From Alphaproteobacteria bacterium (GTDB lineage Bacteria; Pseudomonadota; Alphaproteobacteria; TMED109), in assembly GCA_022825235.1 (NCBI GenBank), contig JAJDYI010000049.1, forward strand, positions 33,537 through 97,536: a DNA stretch of 64,000 bases, written 5' to 3'. The stretch's first letter is position 1; each line of letters begins with the position of its first letter. Below are positions 35,173 to 42,639 of the stretch, in pieces. Below the pieces are notes generated by a model. That model saw only the letters and a list, made by a program, of their open reading frames with translations. It was not told the DNA's origin and did no database searches. A program made the translations under genes and the position numbers.

Positions 35173-36533
35173 GGGGTCGCCCCAGCCAATGCAGCGGGCT
35201 CAAGCGGCAGGTGCTGGAGCTGCGCAATGGGGGCCCGCGGGTTCACTTGATTCTCCGTCCCCCAGGCAACGCGGTCGAACGAACCGCATCGGTCGCAGAC
35301 TGCCTGCCAGCGCAAGTATCCCTCGGCACACGCGCAGCATGTCCAGGTCGGCGCCGGCTGGGCGTCGAGTGCCGCTGACAGCCAATTCGACGCCGCCTCG
35401 GGATCGTTGCCGCCCTGGCGCTCGAGGTCGGCCAGCATCCGATACACGCGCTCGTCATGGTGGCCGCCCCGTACGAGATCCAGATACTTGCGGGCCACCC
35501 CGAACAGCTTGGCGCGGAGCGCCACTTCCGCCAGCGCAAGGTGCCCCTCCATCGTGTTCGGAGTCAACTTGGTCAGTTCCTCCAACGGCCCCACCCCGGC
35601 GAGCGGACCGTCCGCCCCGCTTGCCCGCAGCAGCAGGAACGCCAGGTCGGGGTGAGGCTGCGTCTTCCAGGCGGTGCGGATCACCCGCGCAGCCTCGCTG
35701 GATCGCCCGGCGTCAAGCCATACTTCCGCCGCGATGGCGGCGGCCGGCGCAAAGTCGGGCAATAGGGAAACAGCTTCAGACGCCGCTCGCTGTGCGTGCG
35801 CGGCGTTGCGGTCGGCCCGGCTGGCCCTCGCGACTTCGACCGCGATGACACCCCGGGCCCTGCGCGCCGCGTCTTCCGCCATGTGTCCACTTCGCCGCAT
35901 TGCGGCAACGGTTTGCTTTGCCCGGTCCCAGCGGTGGAGCCGCAGGCTCAGGTCGAGGCACTCCTGCAGCGCCCAGCGCGGCGAGGGAACCTGCTCGGCG
36001 GCGCGTTCGGCGAGCTCGAGGGCGTGTTCAAGGCGGCCCTGCTGTCGTACCTCGGCGACCAGGCCCCGCAGGGCGGCGAGCCTCGTCCGGCCACTGTGCT
36101 CCATGCGCTCGAACACGGCATGAGCTTCCGCCGAATCCTCCGCCAGCATGGCAGCCTGCGCTTCGAGCAGCAGCCGCAGCGGGGCGTCGGCCGGCAGCAC
36201 GCGAACACCCTTCAGGGCACTGCGCACGCCACGTTCATCGCCACCGGCCGCGGCCGTGAGGCCGGATTCCAGGGAGCGCCAGCCGCGCCGCACGCGTTGA
36301 TTCCGCCATGCTGCGGCGGCGCGGCGCGGCAGGCTCCACATGAACCGGATCACCAGCAGTCCGCACAGGACCAGTCCGGCCGCAGCCAAGAGCGACGCGA
36401 AGAGCAGACCCGGCGCGGCACGCACCTCCCAACCCTGCCATTCAAGTCGGAACTGTCCGGGCACTTCGGCCAACCAGGCGGCTCCAAACCCGGCGGCCGC
36501 CAACACTCCCAACAGGATCAGCAGCCGTATCAT
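35169..36533 (-). CDS. hemY: HemY-like tetratricopeptide membrane protein
   Basis: 454 residues. Two N-terminal transmembrane helices (about 3-22 and 42-63) surround GQFRLEWQGWEVRAAPG, the signature of the HemY N-terminal domain. Helical TPR-type repeats fill the rest. The C-terminal CCACAEGYLRWQAVCDRCG has four or more Cys in a probable metal site, as in alphaproteobacterial HemY. It is associated with haem synthesis genes in many proteobacteria, although its biochemical role is unclear and it is not the Gram-positive HemY oxidase. It overlaps the mitofilin gene upstream by four bases. hemC and hemD are not adjacent. Confidence 0.9.
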   Translation of the reverse strand: MIRLLILLGVLAAAGFGAAWLAEVPGQFRLEWQGWEVRAAPGLLFASLLAAAGLVLCGLLVIRFMWSLPRRAAAAWRNQRVRRGWRSLESGLTAAAGGDERGVRSALKGVRVLPADAPLRLLLEAQAAMLAEDSAEAHAVFERMEHSGRTRLAALRGLVAEVRQQGRLEHALELAERAAEQVPSPRWALQECLDLSLRLHRWDRAKQTVAAMRRSGHMAEDAARRARGVIAVEVARASRADRNAAHAQRAASEAVSLLPDFAPAAAIAAEVWLDAGRSSEAARVIRTAWKTQPHPDLAFLLLRASGADGPLAGVGPLEELTKLTPNTMEGHLALAEVALRAKLFGVARKYLDLVRGGHHDERVYRMLADLERQGGNDPEAASNWLSAALDAQPAPTWTCCACAEGYLRWQAVCDRCGSFDRVAWGTENQVNPRAPIAQLQHLPLEPAALAGATP

Positions 36534-37834
36534 CGCCGCTCCGGCCCAGTCGACAGGTCCGCCTCCCGAACGAGTTCCGCGATCCGCCGGTCGGCGTAGC
36601 GTTCCAGGTCCTGCACTGCGGCACGTGCCGCCAGCACCCGTCCCGTATCGTCTCGCCAGTCTGCCAGCTCGGCCCGAACCACCTCGGGCAGCGTCCCGCT
36701 TTCCTCCCAGGCCGCGCGCAAATCGCCGGCGTCCACGAGGAAACCTGCGCGCGCCAGCACCGCTTCCGCCGATTCACCTTCCGGAATCTGCGTCCGACGG
36801 ACTTCGACGAGGCCGGTCACGCGCTCAAGCAGCCGATCCAGACCGTCCGCGCCGGGATCCCGCAGCGCCGCACGGGCCGCTGGCACGGCGGCCGAGAACT
36901 GCCGGGCCAGTTCCGCTGCCGTCGTAACTCCCGACAGGGCGTAGGGCGCGAGCTCGGTCAGTGCGTCGATAGCCTCGGCGTCTCCTCCGACCAATTCGCG
37001 GAGCAGGTCCAGCGAGTCCGCGAAGGGGCGGCCGCGGATCGTTTCGATACCGACACGTCGAATCACCCGCGCGGTAGCGAGGGCGCGGAGACCGGCCTGC
37101 ACCCGGTCGAGGTCTGCCGACACGGCTCGCGAAATCTCGGCAAACCGGCCCGTCACCGCAACCGCGTCGGCCTCGGAACCGGGAACCAGCACCAGTGCTC
37201 CCAGCCGGTCTTCCACCGCACGGAGCTGGCGGCCCAGCGAGGCACCGAGCGCATCCACCTCGGTCCGGAAGGCCAGCGCATCCTGGTCGGCTGCGACCCG
37301 CTCCACCCGGGCGGTCAGATCCTGCAGGTCTCCTTCCGTCAGCGCACGGGACGCATTGGCCGACACCTGCTGCTCAAGCTCGGCAATACGGACCTCCAGG
37401 GACTGGGCCTCCGTACGCGCCGCCGCGATGTCGCGCCGAAGTTCCCAAACCGCGAGGCCGGCTGCGGCGGCGAGGGCCACCGCGAGGCCCACCCCGAGGA
37501 AGAGCACATACGGCCGGGTCCTGCGCCGTTCCCCGGCCTGCCCCGAGGCGCCGCGCTGGCTGCCCGGCATGTCCGGAGCCGGGGACGATGAGGGCACGGA
37601 CCGCTGGCCGGCCCGTTTCCTGCCCGCAGCCTTCGGGGAGCCCGCTCCGGTGCCGGCAGACGACTTTGCCTCGGGAGGGGCAGCGTCGTTCTTGGTCGGC
37701 CCTGCCGAACGGGGAGTGGCGGCGGGATCTGACGGGGTGGAGGACCCCGAGCGCCCGGATTCCGGCGCGTCTCGTGAGGCCATCATCAGGGTGCTCGCAT
37801 CCGGGCGTCCGGTGGCATGGGTCGAAGATACCAC
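36530..37834 (-). CDS. Mitofilin-like inner-membrane protein (bacterial Mic60 homologue)
   Basis: 434 residues. About 105 residues rich in Ser, Pro, Ala and Gly (likely disordered), one transmembrane helix about 109-130, a coiled coil about 135-220 and a helical C-terminal domain from about 260. This is the layout of alphaproteobacterial mitofilin/Mic60 proteins, which shape invaginations of the inner membrane and contact outer-membrane partners. The hemY gene follows, as is typical of Alphaproteobacteria. Alternative starts at Met17 or Met18 lie in the disordered region and cannot be excluded. Confidence 0.82.
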   Translation of the reverse strand: MVSSTHATGRPDASTLMMASRDAPESGRSGSSTPSDPAATPRSAGPTKNDAAPPEAKSSAGTGAGSPKAAGRKRAGQRSVPSSSPAPDMPGSQRGASGQAGERRRTRPYVLFLGVGLAVALAAAAGLAVWELRRDIAAARTEAQSLEVRIAELEQQVSANASRALTEGDLQDLTARVERVAADQDALAFRTEVDALGASLGRQLRAVEDRLGALVLVPGSEADAVAVTGRFAEISRAVSADLDRVQAGLRALATARVIRRVGIETIRGRPFADSLDLLRELVGGDAEAIDALTELAPYALSGVTTAAELARQFSAAVPAARAALRDPGADGLDRLLERVTGLVEVRRTQIPEGESAEAVLARAGFLVDAGDLRAAWEESGTLPEVVRAELADWRDDTGRVLAARAAVQDLERYADRRIAELVREADLSTGPERR

Positions 37835-38037
37835 CAGATGCCCGGACCAATCGGGCGGCAGGATTCCGGAGGCGCGCCCCGAGCGCCCGGGCCGGTCGGC
37901 CTACCCGAAGCTCCCATCCGCCACACGTGGTCCCCCGACAATTCGGTGACCGGAACCGCGCCGAGATCCTGCCGCAGATCCGGAGGCAGCTCCCCTCCCG
38001 CACCGTCACCGGTCGTGCAGGGCCTCCCACGACCCGC

Positions 38038-38898
38038 TCACAGCCGCTGATCACATTTGATCACGACCTCGTCGACGTCGGTATCCGCCGCAACATCGAC
38101 CTCGACGCGGATCGTCCGATACCCCTCCCGGTGCCCCTGAAACACGTAGGTCCCTGGCGGCAGTGTCACGATGGTTCGGTCGATCCGCCCGAGCGCGCGA
38201 ATCCCGCGAATCAGCACGAGCGTTGCCTGATCGGACACCACGGTCACCGGGACTAGCCGATCAGCCTCGTCGGACAAAGGAGCAATCTCGAGCGATTCGC
38301 CGGAAATCTCCGGACGGGCAGGCACGCTAAGGGGTTCCACGGCGCCACCGACGGGCCCCGGGCGTGTCGCCAGGTTCGCCGTGGGTGGCGAACGTGCCGG
38401 CACCGCGGCACCGGGATCGGCCGCGACCTCGCTCGTGACCAACAGGGCTTCGGCGACGCTTCTCGCGGTGCGCAGCTCCTGGATCGCTTCATCGAACGCT
38501 CGGCGGCGGACCGCGAGGCCAGCCCGTCGCTCTGCGTTCGCCACCACCGACGCCGCCTCGGGATCTGTCGACACACCGGCCATGGAAGGCCATGCGCGGG
38601 CGCGCCATGCCTCGTAGTCGGCGGCGAAAGCCGCGTACCGTTCACATGGCTCACGCGGAACCAGCGCACAGTTGACACGCGCGAGCATCCTCGACTCTAG
38701 GCGCCCGGCGTGCGACCCATCCAGAACGGACTCCAGCCGCCCGTCCGGCCGGGGGACACCGGAATCCTCCATCCCGTCCTGCCTGCCCACCACGACGTAG
38801 ACCGCCACGAGGAAGACCGCCAACACCAGCAACGGCCGAGCGATCCCGCGAAGCGCCCAGATCGCGAGCCGACCGGCCATCGTCGTCAAGAGACGCAT
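38038..38898 (-). CDS. Single-pass membrane protein with PEGA-like C-terminal domain
   Basis: 286 residues from ATG 38898. The frame is open to 39048, but MRLLTTMAG precedes a good transmembrane helix (about residues 17-37, LLVLAVFLVAVYVVVG). A middle helical region (about 50-160) is followed by a Pro/Ala linker and a C-terminal beta domain with IRALGRIDRTIVTLPPGTY and GHREGYRTIRVEVDV. That end resembles PEGA-type domains found on membrane and kinase proteins. No enzymatic motif. It is upstream of the mitofilin gene on the same strand with a 200-base gap. Function unknown. Confidence 0.65.
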   Translation of the reverse strand: MRLLTTMAGRLAIWALRGIARPLLVLAVFLVAVYVVVGRQDGMEDSGVPRPDGRLESVLDGSHAGRLESRMLARVNCALVPREPCERYAAFAADYEAWRARAWPSMAGVSTDPEAASVVANAERRAGLAVRRRAFDEAIQELRTARSVAEALLVTSEVAADPGAAVPARSPPTANLATRPGPVGGAVEPLSVPARPEISGESLEIAPLSDEADRLVPVTVVSDQATLVLIRGIRALGRIDRTIVTLPPGTYVFQGHREGYRTIRVEVDVAADTDVDEVVIKCDQRL

Positions 38899-39129
38899 GC
38901 TTGCAACCGAATGCCCGCCGGCAATCCCTGTGCGCGGCGCGCCCCACGCATCGCGTCGCTGCACCGCGGCCCCCCGCTCCGAACGATCCCGTGCGGTTTC
39001 GGCGGCCGTACCGCATACTGACGAGGCGCCCGTGCGCCCTCCGGCCACGATGCCGGGCGCGTGGAGCCCTGTGTCGCGGGAGCCGTCGAGGCGCAGGCGG
39101 ATACCATTCGGGAAGATTGTGTCCGACGC

Positions 39130-39510
39130 ATGGCCACGTTCCTAGCAGTTGCCGTCGGCGGTGCGATCGGTGCCGTGCTCCGGCACGCCGTGAGCACGGG
39201 AATGTACAGCTGGTTGGGCACGGGCTTCCCGTGGGGCACCCTGGCGGTCAACGTGCTGGGGTCACTCGTCCTCGGCATCGTGACCGAGGCCGGCGCGTCG
39301 GCATTGAAGCTCACCCCCGAACTACGGGCGCTGATCGCCACCGGTCTCCTGGGAGCCTTCACGACCTTCTCGACCTTTGCACTTGACACCGCGGCCCTGT
39401 TCGACCGCCAGGCGACGGTCTCCGGCCTCCTCTATGTCGGCGCCTCCGTCACGCTGTGCATCGGCGGGTTCTACCTTGGCGCCGGCAGCGCTCGATGGGC
39501 CCTCTCTTGA
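39130..39510 (+). CDS. crcB: CrcB/Fluc fluoride ion channel
   Basis: 126 residues from ATG 39130, the normal size; an upstream extension in frame has no homology. Four hydrophobic helices are visible, with GGAIGAVLRH at the N-terminus, TLAVNVLGSLVLG in helix 2 and GLLGAFTTFSTFALD, whose Thr/Ser/Phe box lines the fluoride path. It lowers cytosolic fluoride as a dual-topology dimer. rluC follows 11 bases later, the usual alphaproteobacterial arrangement. I saw no fluoride riboswitch upstream. Confidence 0.95.
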   Translation: MATFLAVAVGGAIGAVLRHAVSTGMYSWLGTGFPWGTLAVNVLGSLVLGIVTEAGASALKLTPELRALIATGLLGAFTTFSTFALDTAALFDRQATVSGLLYVGASVTLCIGGFYLGAGSARWALS

Positions 39511-39521
39511 CGGGCGGCCGG

Positions 39522-40454
39522 ATGCCGGAGACGGTCCGCGACGACGACGATGGCATTCGGCTCGACCGCTGGCTGCGCGAGCAGTTGCCCGAACTACCGT
39601 TCCCACTCGTCCAGAGACTCATCCGTACCGGCCAGGTTCGCGTGGACGGCCGCCGCGCCAGAGGCCATCTTCGCCTGGCGGCTGGACAGGTGGTGCGCAT
39701 CCCTCCGGTGGAGCGCCAGGCCCGCGGGTCGCCGGCATCCCTCCCGACCGACGAGCAGATCGCATCGCTGTCGGAGCGCATGCTCTACCGGGACGATCAC
39801 TTCATCGCGATTAATAAGCCTGCGGGCCTCGCCGTCCAGGGGGGCCCGGGGATCTCGATTCACCTGGACGGCATGCTGGATGCCCTGCGAGGGAGCGCGG
39901 ATGAGCGACCGCGCCTGGTCCACCGCCTCGACCGGGACACGACTGGCGTCCTCTTGCTGGCCCGCTCACGCCGGGCGGCCCAGCATTGCAGTCGGATCTT
40001 TCGATACGGCCTCGCCGACAAGGTGTACTGGGCCCTGGTGGACGGGGTCCCGAAGCCGCGCAGCGGTCAGATCGCAGGCCACTTGCGGAAGATCACCGCT
40101 GGCGGTGAGCGGCGGATGGTCGGGGGATCGACCGGGCGGGCCGCCGCTACCGGCTACAGGACGAGAGGGGCGTCAGGCGGCGTCGCGTGGCTTGAACTTC
40201 GGCCGGAAACCGGGCGAACGCATCAACTGCGGGTGCATTGCGCCATGATCGGATGCCCCATTCAGGGGGATGCCAAGTACGGCGGCGACGGAGCCAGATC
40301 GGGCAGCCCGCTGCAGCTCCATGCCCGAGAGATCGCGGTGCCGGATCTGGAGGGCTGCACGCTACGGATCGAAGCACCGGTGCCCGAGACGATGCGATCC
40401 GCTTTCGCACGGGCCGGATTCAGGATTCCTAACTTTTCGGGCGGGGCGCCGTGA
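39522..40454 (+). CDS. rluC: RluC-type 23S rRNA pseudouridine synthase
   Basis: 310 residues from ATG 39522. The N-terminal S4-like RNA-binding domain contains LDRWLREQLPELPFPLVQRLIRTGQVRVDGRRA. The catalytic RluA/RluC domain has FIAINKPAGLAVQGG and the catalytic Asp in HRLDRDTTGVLLLA. GRTHQLRVH and IQGDAKYG close the family signature. It probably isomerises uridines of 23S rRNA (955, 2504 and 2580 for E. coli RluC). RluA/RluD family members are alternatives, but the coupling with crcB fits RluC. Confidence 0.9.
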   Translation: MPETVRDDDDGIRLDRWLREQLPELPFPLVQRLIRTGQVRVDGRRARGHLRLAAGQVVRIPPVERQARGSPASLPTDEQIASLSERMLYRDDHFIAINKPAGLAVQGGPGISIHLDGMLDALRGSADERPRLVHRLDRDTTGVLLLARSRRAAQHCSRIFRYGLADKVYWALVDGVPKPRSGQIAGHLRKITAGGERRMVGGSTGRAAATGYRTRGASGGVAWLELRPETGRTHQLRVHCAMIGCPIQGDAKYGGDGARSGSPLQLHAREIAVPDLEGCTLRIEAPVPETMRSAFARAGFRIPNFSGGAP

Positions 40455-40520
40455 CGTCCGTGGCGAGGCAGCGTCAGACGACCTGCCCCGCCCCGGACTG
40501 TTCCACGACCTCACCGGCGA

Positions 40521-40718
40521 TCACGCGTGGCGGGATGCTCCCGTGCCGACCAGTAGCCCCTGCATGCCGTTACCCAATCGGCGAACGATGCGAACGAACG
40601 CTTCCCGAACTGCCTTGCCCTGCAGGGCGCGGCCCGCCCGGGCCAAACCGGGGTAATCAGTGCCGGCCGTGTCGATCAGCTGGGTGCCGGTAGAGGGTCG
40701 GTAGAAGAGGGTGTTCAT
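40521..40718 (-). CDS. Small hypothetical basic protein
   Basis: 65 residues from ATG 40718, preceded by a convincing ribosome-binding site (GAAAGGAACAAGGCG just upstream). The chain is basic in its second half (Arg/Lys around AVREAFVRIVRRLGNG) and could form an amphipathic helix. No family was recognised. The leader contains a hairpin (GCACGC/GCGTGC, 40736-40752), and two related palindromes lie further upstream, which supports a regulated real gene rather than a chance frame. Confidence 0.5.
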   Translation of the reverse strand: MNTLFYRPSTGTQLIDTAGTDYPGLARAGRALQGKAVREAFVRIVRRLGNGMQGLLVGTGASRHA

Positions 40719-40812
40719 CGCCTTGTTCCTTTCAAGCACGCGACGAGCGTGCCTGTTGGACCATGTAGGTGCGCGCTGAGCGTCTACCTATAGGCGGTAT
40801 CACGCCTCAGTT

Positions 40813-40827
40813 ATGCAACTTTTGCAT
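40813..40827. promoter_or_regulatory. Palindromic operator-like site 1
   Basis: Perfect inverted repeat ATGCAA-CTT-TTGCAT, 15 bases, about 95 bases upstream of the small protein's start and just upstream of a TATAGG that could be its -10. A matching site lies 131 bases away. Confidence 0.5.
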
Positions 40828-40943
40828 GGTTCGGGATATTCGCAGGCCCGCATTGCGGCTTCAAACGGACGGGGCGAAGGCACAGCACGACATTGTCGTC
40901 GCCTGGTCGACGGTGGCGATGGAGCGCATCGTCACTGACAGAC

Positions 40944-40958
40944 ATGCAGTTTCTGCAT
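40944..40958. promoter_or_regulatory. Palindromic operator-like site 2
   Basis: Perfect inverted repeat ATGCAG-TTT-CTGCAT, the same architecture as site 1 (common form ATGCAR-N-TT-YTGCAT). It lies between the small protein gene and the 3' end of the HSDL2-like gene. Confidence 0.5.
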
Positions 40959-41000
40959 TACTGTGCGATGGCCGGTGGGGCCGCGGACTTTCCGGTGCGA

Positions 41001-41822
41001 TCAGTCCAGGAAGATGTCCTGCTGCAGCTGGGCGGCGGGGTCGACCGCATAGGACGCCAGGCTCTCGATCCCGGCTTCACGTAGAACGTCCTCGTCGATG
41101 AAGGTGTTCCCGGTACAGGAGCGCGCAGGACGGGTCACGATGGCGTGGGCGGCGTCCGCCATGATGTCGGGTTTCCGGCTCCGCTCCATCAGCTCCGCCC
41201 CGACGACGAACTCGACGGCCGCAGTCGCGATCGTGGTACGCGGCCACAGCGCGTTCGAGGCGATGCCGGCTTCCGCCAGTTCACCCGCCATGCCGATGGC
41301 GAGCATCGCCATCGCGTACTTCGACGCCGTGTAGGCGGCGTGCGGCGCAAACCAATCGGGGTTGAGATTCAGTGGTGGTGCCAAAGTCAGTATGTGCGGG
41401 TTCGAAGCCTGCCTGAGGTGCGGGATGGCGTGGTGCGACACCACGTGCGTGCCGCGCACATTGATTCCGAACATCAGGTCGAACCGCTTGGTCGGGGTCG
41501 CTTCCACGCCGGCCAGGTGAATGGCGCTCGCATTGTTGACCAGCACGTCCAGACCGCCGAAGGTCTCCACGGTCCGCCGGACGCAGTCCGCCACCTGCTC
41601 CTCGGCCCTGACGTCGAGCGCGACGGCGAGGGCTTTCCCTCCCGCCTGCTCCACCTCTTCGGCCGCCGAGTGAATCGTGCCCGGCAGTTTCGGGTGCGGA
41701 TCCTCGGTCTTGCCCGTCACCACCACATTGGCTCCGTCGCGCGCGCACCTGAGCGCGATGGCCTTCCCGATCCCGCGGCTTGCGCCGGTGACCAGAACCG
41801 TCTTTCCAGATAGTGCCGGCAT
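41001..41822 (-). CDS. HSDL2-like short-chain dehydrogenase
   Basis: 273 residues. TGASRGIGKAIAL binds the cofactor, VLVNNASAIHL is the NNAS motif, and APPLNLNPDWFAPHAAYTASKYAM is the unmistakable HSDL2 signature with Tyr and Lys of Y-x3-K present. The position usually occupied by the catalytic Ser (SPPLNL) is Ala here. The human HSDL2 has an extra SCP2 domain that is absent, which is usual for bacterial members. It follows the HSD10-like gene by nine bases, suggesting a shared transcript and lipid or acyl-CoA substrate. Activity is uncertain because of the Ser change. Confidence 0.88.
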   Translation of the reverse strand: MPALSGKTVLVTGASRGIGKAIALRCARDGANVVVTGKTEDPHPKLPGTIHSAAEEVEQAGGKALAVALDVRAEEQVADCVRRTVETFGGLDVLVNNASAIHLAGVEATPTKRFDLMFGINVRGTHVVSHHAIPHLRQASNPHILTLAPPLNLNPDWFAPHAAYTASKYAMAMLAIGMAGELAEAGIASNALWPRTTIATAAVEFVVGAELMERSRKPDIMADAAHAIVTRPARSCTGNTFIDEDVLREAGIESLASYAVDPAAQLQQDIFLD

Positions 41823-41831
41823 GGGCTTCCT

Positions 41832-42596
41832 CTACCGGGGCGCCAGACGGACGGTACCGTCGAGCCGAATGGTCTCGCCGTTGATCATCGGGTTTTCGTA
41901 AATATGCCGGACCAGCGACGCGTATTCCTCGGAGCGCCCCAGGCGCGCCGGGTGCAGCGTGGACGCGATCAGCGATTCCTTGGCTGCTTCGGGAAGGCCT
42001 GCCAGCATCGGCGTTTCGAACAACCCGGGCGCGATAGTCACGACACGGATCGCGAAGCGCGCCAGTTCACGGGCCGCGGGCAGGGTCAACGCCACCACGC
42101 CGCCCTTGGACGAAGCGTACGCTCCCTGGCCGATCTGGCCATCGAATGCGGCCACCGATGCGGTGTTGACGATCAGGCCCCGGTCCTCACCGTCCGGCTC
42201 GTTTCCCTGCATGGCCGCCGCGGCCGCCTTCATGACGTTGAACGTCCCCACCAGGTTGATCTGGATCACGCGGACATACGCCTCGAGCGGCAACGGGCCG
42301 TCACGGCCGACCACTCTCCCGGGAGTTGCAACGCCCGCACAGTTGACCACGAGGTTGAGCGGACCGAACGCCTGCACGCTGGCGGCAACGGCATCAGCCA
42401 CCGCGCTCTCGTCGGCCACGTCGAGGGCCACCGCCCGGCTGCGCGCCCCCATTCGCGTCGCCAGCGCCCCGGCGCGGTCGCCGTCAATGTCCACGATGCT
42501 CGCGTGGCCACCGGCATCGAGCACAGCCTCCACCGTGGCGGCTCCCAATCCGGACGCGCCGCCCGTCACGAACGCATGGGCTCTGCTGAAATTCAT
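41832..42596 (-). CDS. HSD17B10-like 3-hydroxyacyl-CoA dehydrogenase (SDR)
   Basis: 254 residues. TGGASGLGAATVEA and VDIDGDRA (Asp selecting NAD) form the cofactor site, NCAGVATPGR the structural NNAG-like motif, and the catalytic Ser in VNTASVAAFDG with Tyr/Lys in GAYASSKGGV are all intact. The C-terminal LGRSEEYASLVRHIYENPMINGETIRLDG is typical of type II 3-hydroxyacyl-CoA dehydrogenase. Likely works in beta-oxidation of branched or steroid-like acyl-CoA. It precedes the HSDL2-like gene and follows lon by 43 bases. Confidence 0.9.
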   Translation of the reverse strand: MNFSRAHAFVTGGASGLGAATVEAVLDAGGHASIVDIDGDRAGALATRMGARSRAVALDVADESAVADAVAASVQAFGPLNLVVNCAGVATPGRVVGRDGPLPLEAYVRVIQINLVGTFNVMKAAAAAMQGNEPDGEDRGLIVNTASVAAFDGQIGQGAYASSKGGVVALTLPAARELARFAIRVVTIAPGLFETPMLAGLPEAAKESLIASTLHPARLGRSEEYASLVRHIYENPMINGETIRLDGTVRLAPR

Positions 42597-42639
42597 GCAC
42601 TAGCTCCTGAGATATCGGGTCGCCGCCACGGGCGCCCGT

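Noticed and set aside
38899..39129. Fluoride riboswitch in front of crcB
   Set aside because: I looked for the conserved pseudoknot hallmarks between the divergent genes and could not find a convincing match.
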